From Bacteroidota bacterium (GTDB lineage Bacteria; Bacteroidota; Bacteroidia; Chitinophagales; Chitinophagaceae): a stretch of DNA of 64,000 nucleotides. Positions 25,958 through 35,819 of the stretch are shown piece by piece. The notes under the pieces were generated by a model. It made no database searches. It was not told the DNA's origin and saw nothing but the letters and a program-made list of their open reading frames with translations. Position 1 is the stretch's first letter; the number at the start of each line of letters is the position of its first letter. Location: the NCBI GenBank assembly GCA_018266555.1, contig JAFEAF010000009.1, positions 62,001 to 126,000 of the forward strand, given 5' to 3'. The translations under genes and the position numbers were made by a program.

Positions 25958-27484
25958 TTATTTCAACGAAAAAACTAATGGGGTTAATTTACGGGTTCTT
26001 CCATCCGGTCCAATAGCCCTGATATCATCAATTGTTATAAAAGAGCCCTGACGGCATTTATTAATAATACTTCTTGCTTCATTCCACGCTGCACCTGTAT
26101 TATTCTTTTCTTCAACACCTTCATCAAAGCCTGCGCCATCCCCTGTAATACGGAAACTGGTTACATTAAATTGCGTTTCGTAAAAGAAATTTTTTACATA
26201 CGCCCTTACTCCGGCTTGAGATCTGAACGCCGCAGCAGGAACATCACCACTTTCATTATTTCCTACATAAGGGGTGGGGTCAGGTATAGAACGGACACGG
26301 AATTTGATAGGTGTCACTTTCCCATCAGGAGTTCTTACACTAATCGTGCAATCGTCTGTTTCCTGTGACACTTTTACTGAACGATGACCTCCTGAACCTG
26401 AAATAACTGCGCCACCACCGGAAGCAGATACCTGCAATTGATCTACAGATCCGCTACCTGAAATGGTAATCGGGTTATCAACACCAATGAATAATACATT
26501 CATTTTATCCAGTTGCACCGCAGCATTGGATTGCCCAACGGTATATTCAATAGTTTTATTAATTGACTGCTTTTTTCCATCCTGATCTGTATATTCAATA
26601 TGAACAGGAACAGTGTGGCCCCCCAATGAAGTACCCTGGATTTCCATTTGTGCGGTACCATCAGCTCCAACAGGAACATTTGTTCCGTTAATAGAAATCT
26701 GAGGTTTCACCGCAGTGCTGAATCCACCAACACCTGCTGTGACATTGATCTTTTGTCCGGGTAAAATATAGTTGGCATCAGCGACTGCTATGGCAGCAAA
26801 AGCATCATTTCTAACCACTACTTCACCTACTTTATTATGGCAAAAAGCAATTACCTTATTCTCAGAAGTTTTTACGTCATTCTGAAATTTACTTAAAATC
26901 GTAAGTGCTGCCACGGTGGGAACCATGTTGAAATAAGCGGTTGACCATGTTTTATTACTCTTATTTTGAGTTTTAGGAACGCTGAGGTCAATAGGAAGTG
27001 ATGTTGCAAATTCAGCTTTGAGAGTATCATTAATACCGAGTATATTATTTTTGAAATCACTCAGTTTTTGATATAATACCTTCCCTTCACCTTTATCAAC
27101 CATCATCCGAGTAGCAATATCCAGGTTATCTTCTTTATAACTTTTATCTGGATTATTAGGATCTCCTCCGGCTTTAGTCAGAATTGAATTTTTCAATCCC
27201 TGAATAAAATTATTAATATCGGCAGCATATTGTTGAACCTGTTGGGCTCTGGGATACCAAATTCTTGCCTTTTCAGCGGTAGATGGATCGCTCAGTTTTT
27301 GTTCCAGAGATTTCATTATTGTAGCTGTCGAGGTGGTTATAGTAGTATTGGATTTTTCCAATGAGCTGTTCACCGTTTTAAAGGCATTCAGAATCTCAGA
27401 TGATACATTTAATGCCAACATTGCAGTCAGCACCAGGTACATCATATTGATCATCTTCTGCCGGGGCTCTTTAGGTAAAGACAT
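25958..27484 (-). CDS. gldM: Gliding motility / type IX secretion motor protein GldM
   Basis: Inner-membrane protein with one N-terminal helix (KMINMMYLVLTAMLALNVSSEILNAF, about 10-35) and a long periplasmic part of stacked domains, 508 residues in all. Together with GldL it forms the proton-driven motor that powers gliding and secretion. Pro-Arg-Gln just before the helix fits the family. Later segments such as GGAVISGSGGHRSVKVSQ belong to the periplasmic beta domains that reach the GldK/N ring. It lies 94 bp after gldL, the widest gap in the operon. Confidence 0.96.
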   Translation of the reverse strand: MSLPKEPRQKMINMMYLVLTAMLALNVSSEILNAFKTVNSSLEKSNTTITTSTATIMKSLEQKLSDPSTAEKARIWYPRAQQVQQYAADINNFIQGLKNSILTKAGGDPNNPDKSYKEDNLDIATRMMVDKGEGKVLYQKLSDFKNNILGINDTLKAEFATSLPIDLSVPKTQNKSNKTWSTAYFNMVPTVAALTILSKFQNDVKTSENKVIAFCHNKVGEVVVRNDAFAAIAVADANYILPGQKINVTAGVGGFSTAVKPQISINGTNVPVGADGTAQMEIQGTSLGGHTVPVHIEYTDQDGKKQSINKTIEYTVGQSNAAVQLDKMNVLFIGVDNPITISGSGSVDQLQVSASGGGAVISGSGGHRSVKVSQETDDCTISVRTPDGKVTPIKFRVRSIPDPTPYVGNNESGDVPAAAFRSQAGVRAYVKNFFYETQFNVTSFRITGDGAGFDEGVEEKNNTGAAWNEARSIINKCRQGSFITIDDIRAIGPDGRTRKLTPLVFSLK

Positions 27485-27578
27485 GATTTTTCGGCTTTTA
27501 ATTTATTAATGGTGACTTATAATAAATCACGGATACGGATTGTATTTTATAAAAACGAATCCAATTTTGCTTATGTGT

Positions 27579-28406
27579 TTATGCACGGCCTTGCATAGCG
27601 GTTAGCATATTTCCATAAATCTGGTTCAGGCGGCCGAGATTATTGGCCAAAACTGCAATCTGATCATGGGCCTTTTTAGCTTCCCCTACGCTGCCTTCCA
27701 TGGTTTGAGAGGCTTGTGCCAGGCTGCTGTAAAATTGGTTCATTACTTTCAGGTGATTGTTTGTATCCTGCAATTCCAACTCATAAATTGTATTGAGCGA
27801 AGACAGATTTTTGGTTAATACCTGTACCTGTTCATGGAATTGCTTGGTACCCTCAGCCGCCGTATTCAAATGCATAACACTGTTGGTAGCACCGAGATAG
27901 GCTTCTTTCATAGAACCTAAAGCTGCTGCTGCTTCACGGGTTTTTGCTGTATAATCACCCGTAGCTGAGACTACATCACTGATATCAGACATTTTGTCTA
28001 CTGTAGTACCTAACTTTTTAAAATTATCACTAAGCCTGCCAAGGTTAGCCGGAGTAATATCTGCTTCACGAAGCATATCCTCCAGTTTGGTCAAAGCAGG
28101 ATTTCCGTTAGATCCGGGGGCTACTAAAGGAGTTACTTCAAATTTTCCGGTTTGGGCTTTCTCTACATCAGGATGTACATTGATATTTGGAAAATACCTC
28201 TGCCAGTGTGGTTCTTCCGGAGGCGGAACAAGAAATGCCATTACAAGGAATACAATAACCTCAGAAAGCAATCCTAATGTGATCATTTCATCAGCATTTT
28301 CCCAGTGGCGGATTTTAAATAATGCGCCGAGGATTACAACGGCTGCAAAAAAGGCGAAAATAAAGTTGAGGACGATTTGGCCTCGATGGGTTTTAAAGAA
28401 AAGCAT
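27579..28406 (-). CDS. gldL: Gliding motility / type IX secretion motor protein GldL
   Basis: Inner-membrane motor stator of 275 residues. Two membrane helices (about 12-30 and 41-60) are followed by a long cytoplasmic helical part with coiled-coil character (EDMLREADITPANLGRLSDNFKKLGTTVDKMSD and later). The glutamate in GLLSEVIVFL is residue 49, the position reported to matter for proton flow in the flavobacterial protein. The C-terminus ends with repeated AQASQTMEGSVGEAKKAHDQI-like helices. Operon position between gldK and gldM is standard. Confidence 0.96.
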   Translation of the reverse strand: MLFFKTHRGQIVLNFIFAFFAAVVILGALFKIRHWENADEMITLGLLSEVIVFLVMAFLVPPPEEPHWQRYFPNINVHPDVEKAQTGKFEVTPLVAPGSNGNPALTKLEDMLREADITPANLGRLSDNFKKLGTTVDKMSDISDVVSATGDYTAKTREAAAALGSMKEAYLGATNSVMHLNTAAEGTKQFHEQVQVLTKNLSSLNTIYELELQDTNNHLKVMNQFYSSLAQASQTMEGSVGEAKKAHDQIAVLANNLGRLNQIYGNMLTAMQGRA

Positions 28407-28509
28407 AATTGGCTCGTTTTATAGGTGATTAAATTTTACTTCCTTTCAGTTAGTTAGTGGTTGAGTCAACTTGATTTGTAGTTTTTCTTATTTACTTCTC
28501 AAGTTTCAT

Positions 28510-29820
28510 TTAACGACGACCTCTTCCTGAAGCGGCCGGTAGATCGATAACAGAACGGAACCCGATATACGATTTGGATGAATCCTGATATTCGTAGGTG
28601 CTGGTACCAGTTTGCAGATAATAGCCTACATCCTTCCAACTGCCGCCGCGAATAATTTTACGCTTCATCAAAGGGGGATCATCATCTTTTGCATTCCAGC
28701 GAACATCGGGGTTCATATCATGCTGGAAGTTATTACGGCCTTCATAATAAATAGATGAAGTCCACTCTGCTACGTTACCTGCCATGCAATACAAACCATA
28801 ATCATTCGGCCAGTAAGCATCTGCACGTACTGTATAAAATCCTCCGTCTTCTGGATAGTTGCCCCGGCCAGGTTTGAAATTGGCCATTAAACATCCTTTT
28901 TTATTTCTGAGGTAATAATTTCCCCATGGAAACATAGATTCAGAACGACCTCCCCTGGCAGCATATTCCCATTGTGCTTCTGTAGGTAACCTGAAGTCAG
29001 ATTCCTGTGTTCTATGTTTTGAGTCAAGATAGGCATTCAATAAATGCGTTCTCCATTCACAAAAGGAATTAGCCATTTTCCAGTTTACACCTACTACAGG
29101 ATAGTTGCCAAAGGCCGGATGAGAAAAATAACGTTTTGTCATCGGTTCATTGTAAGAATAGGCGAAATCACGAATCCAGCAAAGTGTATCAGGATAAATA
29201 GGTACATCCTTTTTAATAATAAATTTAGAGCGGGGTTTACCTGCATTTTCTCTTTTAGCAGCTTCTTTCAAATCAAATACTTCTGAATGATAAATTAGCT
29301 TCGAAGGATCAATTTCTTTTTTACCATCAATTCTGTCTTCCGGAGAAAGTATAAAATCGGTTTGAGCCAATTGCTCAACCACTTTGGGGTCGTTCCATTT
29401 GAGGGTTTGCATTTTTTTCCAATCCACATATTCAATACCGTCTGCACCGGCTTTTACATACCCTAATTTCCGTGCAGCAATGGAGTCACGAACCCAGTAT
29501 ACAAACTGGCGATACTCATTGTTAGTAATTTCAGTAGCATCCATCCAAAATCCGCTTATAGATACAGTACGGTTTCGGGCACTGAATTGATATGCCGGGT
29601 CTTCATCGCTGGGTCCCATGTGAAATACTCCTTGCGGGATATAAACCATACCCGGAGGTTTGGGTAGGACATATTTACTACCAGGAGCTATACCATGCAA
29701 CTGGCCATCATTGGGTAGGACGGAACCACTGCTACTCTTTTTTCCAAAAATTCCGCAGCTTGTAAGTAGTAAAACACTTAATACTGCAAAACATCCGTAG
29801 TAAAGGTTTTTCATTTTCAT
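28510..29820 (-). CDS. gldK: Gliding motility / type IX secretion lipoprotein GldK
   Basis: Outer-membrane lipoprotein (lipobox LLLTSC) with a formylglycine-generating-enzyme-like domain: IPQGVFHMGPSDEDPAYQFSARNRTVSISGFWMDATEITNNEYRQFVYW near the start and IRGGSWKDVGYYLQTGTSTYEYQDSSKSYIGFRSV at the end. It forms the ring with GldN. The open frame begins at 29871, but a good promoter lies at 29840-29874, so translation must begin at the internal Met codons at 29820 or 29814, directly before the signal peptide. First gene of the gldKLMN operon. Confidence 0.95.
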   Translation of the reverse strand: MKMKNLYYGCFAVLSVLLLTSCGIFGKKSSSGSVLPNDGQLHGIAPGSKYVLPKPPGMVYIPQGVFHMGPSDEDPAYQFSARNRTVSISGFWMDATEITNNEYRQFVYWVRDSIAARKLGYVKAGADGIEYVDWKKMQTLKWNDPKVVEQLAQTDFILSPEDRIDGKKEIDPSKLIYHSEVFDLKEAAKRENAGKPRSKFIIKKDVPIYPDTLCWIRDFAYSYNEPMTKRYFSHPAFGNYPVVGVNWKMANSFCEWRTHLLNAYLDSKHRTQESDFRLPTEAQWEYAARGGRSESMFPWGNYYLRNKKGCLMANFKPGRGNYPEDGGFYTVRADAYWPNDYGLYCMAGNVAEWTSSIYYEGRNNFQHDMNPDVRWNAKDDDPPLMKRKIIRGGSWKDVGYYLQTGTSTYEYQDSSKSYIGFRSVIDLPAASGRGRR

Positions 29821-29839
29821 ACTCTTAAAGGGTATTGGG

Positions 29840-29874
29840 CAAATATAATATTTTGGTCTTTTCTCGATCACAAC
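29840..29874 (-). promoter_or_regulatory. Promoter of the gldKLMN operon
   Basis: Read leftward, TATATTTG (29847-29840) fits TAnnTTTG exactly, and a TTG about 23 bp upstream can serve as the -33 element. The predicted transcript would start near 29833, leaving a leader of about 13-19 nt before gldK. This fixes the gldK start at 29820 or 29814. Confidence 0.6.
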
Positions 29875-29968
29875 GTTAGTGTTTATATTTTTAAAATCAA
29901 ATCGTATTTTTCAAAGTAAAAATTCTAACGGGTATTGTATCGGTTTTATTGTATTAACGAAAAATTAT

Positions 29969-32023
29969 TTACCTGCCGTTGAGCTTGTTTATCAAAGAAA
30001 TAAGCTCTTTGGGGGATTTTACTGGCGGTAGGCACGAAAAATTCCGACAGAGGTATATTAAATCCTCTTGTGTCACAGGCTTGTCTGCCAATACAGGAAA
30101 GTTATTATCCGAAAATATAGAGGAAATGATAATGCTTTGGGGAATGTAATATTTAAGTAACTGGGTATGTTGCACTAATGCCTTTTCTCCTATAACTACA
30201 ATTTCTTCTGTACCTGTAGTGACCTCCTGGTATAGGCAAGCCCAGAAGCCAAATGATGAAGGGTATTTCACTATTGCTTTCCCGAGAGAAGTAATCACGT
30301 TGATGCTTCTTTGCCGCCAGTCAATTTTTTCAAATATTATTGCCAGGTGATAAAGATTATACATCATCATCGAATTCCCCGAAGGAACTGCGTTATCATA
30401 AACTTCTTTCTTTCTGATAATGACATCCAATTGATTTTTTTCTGTGTAATAAAAAAAGCCGGTTTCTTCATCTGAAAAATTTTCAATGACAAATTCGGTC
30501 AGTTCTCTTGCATGAATCAACCAATCGTTATTGGCTGTTATAGTTTGAAGTTGTATTAATGCACGAATTAAAAATGCATAATCATCAAGAAAAGCGTGAT
30601 ATTTTCCGATTCCTTGTTTCCAGGTATGATAAAACCCATTAGTATTTCTTATCGAAAACCTGTCTAATAGAAAACTCATGTTTTTTAAAGCCAATTGCCG
30701 GTATAATTCATTTCCCGTAGCAGCAAATGCTTTGCTGCATGCCATATTCATTAATGCATTCCATCCCAAATTAATTTTATCATCTTTGCCCGGAGCGGCT
30801 CTTTTACTTCGTTCTGCCAATAATTTTTCACGGCAATTTTTTAACAACCGGCTGAGTGAATCTTCGTTTAAATTTTTTTTAAATGCAAAAACCTCCAGTG
30901 GTTGTTTTACCCGAAGAATATTTTTTCTTTCCCAAATGCCATGCGGACTGATATCATAGTATTCGCAAAAAATATCTGCGTCTGTACCCAGCGTTTCTTG
31001 AACCTCCGTAAAACCCCAAACATAATATTTTCCTTCCTCTCCATCGCTATCGGCATCTGAAGCAGAATAAAAACCTCCTTCACTAAAAAATAATTCCCGA
31101 AGAATGAATCCTATGGTTTCTTCAATTACTTCTTTATATCTTCTTTTTCCTGTTAATTGAAACGCTTCACTTAAAACTGTCACCAGTAATGCATTATCAT
31201 AAAGCATTTTTTCAAAATGCGGAACCAACCATTCAGAATCAGTAGCATAGCGGGCAAATCCACCTCCGATTTGATCATAAATACCTCCCTCGATCATTTT
31301 ATCAATGCTAAGTAATGCCTGTTCCTTTGCATCCGGATTCCCGAATAGATGATAAAATCGTAATAAATAATTGATGATAAACGGCTGGGGAAATTTTGGA
31401 GCTTTTCCAAACCCTCCCCATACTTTGTCTGCAGACTTAATAATGTTTTCAAAAATTTCAACCACATTTTCTTTCTTCAACAATATATCAATGTTCGTAT
31501 TGATATTTGATCCAATCGAATTTGCTTGTATCAAATGCGTTGTCAGATTTTCTGCCTGTGCATCAATTTCATTTCTTTTTTGTTTATAGGCCAGTGCAAC
31601 ATTTTGTAAAACCTCTTGCCAGGAAGGTCGGTTATAAGCACGTCTTGGCGGGAAATATGTGCCTCCATAAAATGGTTTTGTATCGGGAGTCAAAAAAACA
31701 TTCAGTGGCCAACCACCACTACCAGTCATTGCCTGGACAGCATCCATATATATATGATCAAGATCTGGTCGTTCTTCCCTGTCAATTTTTATATTAATAA
31801 AGTTTTCATTCATTATCCGGGCTGTGATTTCATCTTCAAAACTTTCCCGTTCCATTACATGACACCAATGGCAAGCAGAATATCCGATACTAACTAAAAT
31901 GGGTTTATTCTCATTCTTCGCTTTTTGTATTGCCTCATCACACCATGGAAACCACTCTACAGGATTATGTGCATGTTGAAGCAGGTAAGGACTTGTTTCG
32001 CTTATGAGTTTGTTAGTGTGCAT
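29969..32023 (-). CDS. YyaL/SSP411-type thioredoxin-domain protein (DUF255)
   Basis: Long cytoplasmic protein (684 residues) with an N-terminal DUF255 thioredoxin-like domain and a C-terminal (alpha/alpha)6-barrel related to N-acylglucosamine epimerases and glycosidases. The N-terminus [28 protein letters not shown] and the motif [16 protein letters not shown] (CHWC redox pair) are diagnostic, as is NLGWNALM-like sequence in the barrel. The family is widespread from bacteria to man, where it is called spermatogenesis-associated protein 20, and has no settled activity. Monocistronic by appearance; a terminator for hemD lies just upstream. Confidence 0.93.
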   Translation of the reverse strand: MHTNKLISETSPYLLQHAHNPVEWFPWCDEAIQKAKNENKPILVSIGYSACHWCHVMERESFEDEITARIMNENFINIKIDREERPDLDHIYMDAVQAMTGSGGWPLNVFLTPDTKPFYGGTYFPPRRAYNRPSWQEVLQNVALAYKQKRNEIDAQAENLTTHLIQANSIGSNINTNIDILLKKENVVEIFENIIKSADKVWGGFGKAPKFPQPFIINYLLRFYHLFGNPDAKEQALLSIDKMIEGGIYDQIGGGFARYATDSEWLVPHFEKMLYDNALLVTVLSEAFQLTGKRRYKEVIEETIGFILRELFFSEGGFYSASDADSDGEEGKYYVWGFTEVQETLGTDADIFCEYYDISPHGIWERKNILRVKQPLEVFAFKKNLNEDSLSRLLKNCREKLLAERSKRAAPGKDDKINLGWNALMNMACSKAFAATGNELYRQLALKNMSFLLDRFSIRNTNGFYHTWKQGIGKYHAFLDDYAFLIRALIQLQTITANNDWLIHARELTEFVIENFSDEETGFFYYTEKNQLDVIIRKKEVYDNAVPSGNSMMMYNLYHLAIIFEKIDWRQRSINVITSLGKAIVKYPSSFGFWACLYQEVTTGTEEIVVIGEKALVQHTQLLKYYIPQSIIISSIFSDNNFPVLADKPVTQEDLIYLCRNFSCLPPVKSPKELISLINKLNGR

Positions 32024-32056
32024 TCTTATTTGAAAACGAAGTTCGTGTAATGAAAG

Positions 32057-32088
32057 TAAAAAGAAAAGGTGCCTGAAGAAAGCACCAT
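32057..32088 (-). terminator. Rho-independent terminator after hemD
   Basis: Read leftward, GGTGC (32086-32082) pairs with GCACC (32072-32068), extended by flanking bases, and is followed by TTTTCTTTTT. It lies 28 bp after the hemD stop and closes the DUF4271-hemD unit. Confidence 0.7.
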
Positions 32089-32113
32089 TTTATTCTTTTT
32101 ATCAATAAATAAT

Positions 32114-32914
32114 TTATTTCTTTTTCAACTGTGAGGATAAAAATTGTTCCAGCGCAGAAACCATACTGGGTGCTTGGGGTTGAGGGGCTTTTATTTCCAG
32201 TTTCAGCCCTGCTTCTTCTATCGCTTTAGATGTGTTGCTTCCAAAAGCGCCTAAAACAGTACCATTTTGTTTATATTTTGGAAGATTATCAAACAGGCTT
32301 TTCACACCACTGGGAGTAAAAAAACAAATGATATCATATTCCTTTTTAATCAGTATCTCTTTCACATCATTGCTTTGTGTGCGGTACATAAATGCCAGTG
32401 AAAATTCACAATTATTTGTTTTTAGCCAACCGCAGATTTCGTTATCCTGCTGGTTTTCGGAACACACATAAAGAAACTTCTCATTTCCTTTATGCTTGTT
32501 TATTGCTTCAAACATACTTTTATTGGTGCCGTCGCTTCCATAAAAAACTTTTCGCTTCCGGTAAAGAATAAACTTTTGCAGATATAAGGCTACCGCTTCA
32601 GTAATACAGAAATACTTGTTATCCTGTGAAATATTGATTTTCATCTCTTCACAAACCCTGAAAAAATGATCAATCGCATTGCGGCTTGTAAAAATTACAG
32701 CTGTATAATTATGGATCTCAACCTTTTGCTTCCTGAACTCCTTTGCTGGAATCGGGTCAAGCTTAATAAATGGATGAAAATCGAGCTCCACTTTATATTT
32801 TTTGGAAAGTTCAAAATAGGGAGACTTATCGTTTTCAGGTTTCGGTTGGGTAATAAGAATTTTCTGAATCGATTTTGCCTGAGTCTCTGCCTTGTTAACC
32901 CCGTCTTTTACCAT
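32114..32914 (-). CDS. hemD: Uroporphyrinogen-III synthase
   Basis: Closes and inverts ring D of hydroxymethylbilane to make uroporphyrinogen III, the branch point to haem and cobalamin. Fits the fast-evolving HemD family: a two-lobed protein with ILITQPKPENDKSPYFELSKKYKVELDFHPFIKL at the start, VIFTSRNAIDHFF (first-lobe loop), and FFTPSGVKSLFDNL plus GAFGSNTSKAIEEAGL near the end. The frame can start at 32941; the Met at 32914 (MVKDGVNKAET) gives a more usual length. It follows the DUF4271 gene closely on the same strand, a common pairing in Bacteroidota. Confidence 0.9.
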   Translation of the reverse strand: MVKDGVNKAETQAKSIQKILITQPKPENDKSPYFELSKKYKVELDFHPFIKLDPIPAKEFRKQKVEIHNYTAVIFTSRNAIDHFFRVCEEMKINISQDNKYFCITEAVALYLQKFILYRKRKVFYGSDGTNKSMFEAINKHKGNEKFLYVCSENQQDNEICGWLKTNNCEFSLAFMYRTQSNDVKEILIKKEYDIICFFTPSGVKSLFDNLPKYKQNGTVLGAFGSNTSKAIEEAGLKLEIKAPQPQAPSMVSALEQFLSSQLKKK

Positions 32915-32943
32915 AATCTGATTGGCTAAAGTTGGATGCAAAG

Positions 32944-33918
32944 TTAAGTAGTTCTGTTGAAAAAGAATAGCAGTGCTTTATAGATGAGGAAGAGAGGAGC
33001 TACCTCAAATGCACATAAGTATAAAAAGAAGTGAAAAAGATTGAGTTTGACCTGATTGCGAAGAGCGCTGTATGATAAGATTAGCCGGTATAAGTATAAA
33101 GCCCCAATTCCACACCATGATAACGTCATCGAAACCTGGTAAAGACTGCCCTGCGTAAATGCTAACAAGACTAAAAAGGGTAACAGATAAATACCCAGAA
33201 TTTTGTTTACAACAAAAACAATAAAAAGATAAGAATCTGCCGCTTCGGTTGCACCGAAAATCCAGCCTGTAAGCTTAAGGCCAATAAATTTTATGAGATA
33301 AACTATTGAAACTGCCAGCCCGCAATACAAAAACATTTTCCAGAAATCATCAATATTATTCAGATTAAAATACTGTAACAAAAAATCAATATACAAGGCT
33401 GATGAAAAAACAAAAAAACCATTGAAAAGTAATGAAGGCAACGGTGATTGCATCAGTTGTTCTTTAATCTGTCTTTGCTTTAAAGTGGTACGAAAAAAAA
33501 GCCGGAAAAGATCAGAAAAATATTTTGGGAAAAGCTTTTTCAGTAATGCAAAAGCCAGCAGAAAAGCAATAAGCATATAAAACAAAAAATCTTTCCCATT
33601 AAATTTTTTTTGATTAGTTATAACAGTAATTCCAGGGGTATTAAATCCAAAATAAGGATGCCTTTCAAGTATTTCTTTATTGAACTCCTTTGTAAAAAAA
33701 TGGGAACCAATTGAAATATGCCAACTACCCCGTTGTTCAGGTCTTTTTGAAATAGAATCTGCAGAGAAGATGTTCTTTTCAGGTTGTTTAAAAGTATTAG
33801 TGTCTAGAACATGTCTTATTGTATCCGTAATCGTATGTATAGTGTCTTGCCGGTCCTGAGCAAAAAGGCCTTCATTAAAAAGTAATAAAAATATAATACT
33901 GGTAAAGAAACGGCTCAA
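32944..33918 (-). CDS. DUF4271 membrane protein
   Basis: Signal-like N-terminus (FFTSIIFLLLFNEGLFAQ), a polar stretch to about residue 100 with GSHFFTKEFNKEILERHPYFGFNTPG, then about seven membrane helices to the end (such as FLFYMLIAFLLAFALLKKLF and ILGIYLLPFLVLLAFTQG). Known only as DUF4271 and regularly encoded upstream of hemD in this phylum. No enzyme motif is visible. It is tempting to think of a role linked to haem or the envelope, but nothing in the sequence shows it. 2-30 bp gap to hemD depending on the hemD start. Confidence 0.85.
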   Translation of the reverse strand: MSRFFTSIIFLLLFNEGLFAQDRQDTIHTITDTIRHVLDTNTFKQPEKNIFSADSISKRPEQRGSWHISIGSHFFTKEFNKEILERHPYFGFNTPGITVITNQKKFNGKDFLFYMLIAFLLAFALLKKLFPKYFSDLFRLFFRTTLKQRQIKEQLMQSPLPSLLFNGFFVFSSALYIDFLLQYFNLNNIDDFWKMFLYCGLAVSIVYLIKFIGLKLTGWIFGATEAADSYLFIVFVVNKILGIYLLPFLVLLAFTQGSLYQVSMTLSWCGIGALYLYRLILSYSALRNQVKLNLFHFFLYLCAFEVAPLFLIYKALLFFFNRTT

Positions 33919-33961
33919 GAAATATGTTTAAAGTGCAAAAATATTCTAACCTGGTGATGCT

Positions 33962-35758
33962 TTAAAAATAATTCACAAATCCAAAATGAATTTTTGATTG
34001 ACGCAAATTTAATTTCGTATCGCTTCTCTTTCCAACAGCCCAGGCCAGGTTGAAAATTCCTGCTTTTGTTTCAAAGGCCAGCCCTAGACCTGTTCCAAAA
34101 TATGAATAATTAGCATTTATATTCTGACTATTATTTTTGCCCCAGCCTCCATCCATCAGGGCATAGAAATAAGAATTCAGGCCGATCAGATAATGATATT
34201 CTGCTGTAGCAATTGCATACTGAGATAAATACTGGCTTTCCTCATCAAAGCCCCGCAATAATTTAAAACCGCCAATTTGAAATAATTCATTCCTGAAAAT
34301 ATTCCCGCTTTGCAAAAATCCCATATTAATTGCTGTTTTAATCGTACTCTGTTTACCTATCGGATAATATTTTTCAGCAGTCAGTTGTACTCTAAGCTGA
34401 TACGTCTTCAGTTTTACCGTATCGTACAAAGTGCCGAAATCATAAGACGGATTGGCGGGATCTTTCAAGGTAAGAATATCATTATTCTTTTTGATCTTCT
34501 TAGTTCCAATAGTCGTGACAATAACTAAATTGTTGCCTTTTTTCGGATTCATCCTGTAGTTGGTATTATTAAATTCATAATTCACTCCCATATTCACAGT
34601 ATTGACATCCGCAGCATCCGGCAGCCGGTAGTTTTGTAGTACAAAATTTTTATCGACCCCATTAACAATCGTTTGAAATCGTTGTAAAAACAGTTTGCCG
34701 GTTTGTGTAGAAGAAAGAGTATACTGCGCCCCTAACAGAAGGTTTACATTTAAAAAACTGCTGTCTTTACGAAACATACCAAAACTGAAATCCAACCCGA
34801 AAGGAGAATTAAAAATGAATGGATGCTGATACAAAATGTTTAATCGTTGGGATTGTACCTGCAATGCCTGGAAATTCAGGCCAATAGTTTCCCCCAATCC
34901 TAATGCATTTTTCAGATTAAGATTTCCCTCCCCTGTTATCAAAAGTTTTTTACTGCTGGTAGCATCGCTGTTGGGCTGAAAGCCAATGATAGCATATATC
35001 TGGCTACTCTTTTTCTGCTTCAGGTATAAATTAACAGTTGATCCGGTAGGTAACATGGAAATATCAAAGGGTTTTTCCTGTTCCAAATAACTCAGATCAC
35101 GAATTTTTTTATTGATATTGGTTAATTTTTCTTTGCTGTAAGGGCTACCATTAGGAATATTCAGATAACGCTGCAAATAACTGATGGAAACCTTTGTATT
35201 ACCAAAAATCCTGAAGCTGTCAATTTTATATGGCGGCCCTTTATCCACATTCAGTAATGCAGAAATTTTTTCACCCACAATATGAATACTGTCCAAAGAA
35301 ATTTTGGCAAATGGGTGCCCGTTATTCTCCAGGTAATCCAGCATCCGTTTCTCCATTAATTGTACCTGTGAAAAATCTGCGGGCTTGTCGCTAAACAATT
35401 TTTCTCTCCAGCCTGCGGCTTCCAGTAAAGAAGGATCTACTTTTTTTGTATCCAAAGATACCCAACGGTAGGATGTGCCAAGAAAAAGTACCAGGCGGGC
35501 AAAACTGCTATCAAATTGAATACTATCCATTGACGCAGTGAAATATCCTTTGGCATGCAGTAAAGTGGGTAATTTATTTATATATTCTGTACACTCGAAT
35601 CTCGAATTAAAAGATGTAGTCAATGCAAGATCTGACACTAAAAATGATGAATCTTTATCAACTCCTTTTAAATGCAACTGGTAGGTACTCTGTCCCACCA
35701 GGTTCAGGCAATATAATTGAAATGTAAGAACCGATATTTGCAGTCTCAATTTTATCAT
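33962..35758 (-). CDS. BamA/TamA-like outer-membrane protein
   Basis: Omp85-superfamily protein. After the signal peptide (IKLRLQISVLTFQLYCLNLVGQ) come POTRA-like repeats; the clearest is DSFRIFGNTKVSISYLQRYLNIPNGSPYSKEKL at about 185-220. A 16-strand-type barrel makes up the second half, with FQIGGFKLLRGFDEESQYLSQYAIATAEYHYLIG, where the GFDEE segment corresponds to the L6 RGF motif of Omp85 proteins. The frame opens at a TTG at 35773, but ATG 35758 starts the signal peptide. Probably an accessory assembly factor, not the essential BamA. It is divergent from hemW. Confidence 0.88.
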   Translation of the reverse strand: MIKLRLQISVLTFQLYCLNLVGQSTYQLHLKGVDKDSSFLVSDLALTTSFNSRFECTEYINKLPTLLHAKGYFTASMDSIQFDSSFARLVLFLGTSYRWVSLDTKKVDPSLLEAAGWREKLFSDKPADFSQVQLMEKRMLDYLENNGHPFAKISLDSIHIVGEKISALLNVDKGPPYKIDSFRIFGNTKVSISYLQRYLNIPNGSPYSKEKLTNINKKIRDLSYLEQEKPFDISMLPTGSTVNLYLKQKKSSQIYAIIGFQPNSDATSSKKLLITGEGNLNLKNALGLGETIGLNFQALQVQSQRLNILYQHPFIFNSPFGLDFSFGMFRKDSSFLNVNLLLGAQYTLSSTQTGKLFLQRFQTIVNGVDKNFVLQNYRLPDAADVNTVNMGVNYEFNNTNYRMNPKKGNNLVIVTTIGTKKIKKNNDILTLKDPANPSYDFGTLYDTVKLKTYQLRVQLTAEKYYPIGKQSTIKTAINMGFLQSGNIFRNELFQIGGFKLLRGFDEESQYLSQYAIATAEYHYLIGLNSYFYALMDGGWGKNNSQNINANYSYFGTGLGLAFETKAGIFNLAWAVGKRSDTKLNLRQSKIHFGFVNYF

Positions 35759-35765
35759 TCGGCTT

Positions 35766-35784
35766 TCCGCCAAAGGCGGAGATT
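35766..35784. repeat. GC-rich palindrome between the TamA-like gene and hemW
   Basis: TCCGCC (35766-35771) pairs with GGCGGA (35775-35780) around AAA. It lies 8 bp upstream of the TamA-like ATG and is contained in the short in-frame extension of that gene. It could fold in the leader RNA or be another member of the palindrome group seen elsewhere in the window. Confidence 0.55.
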
Positions 35785-35819
35785 CAGAAATTAAAATTAT
35801 TCATTAAATAGCATTCTGT

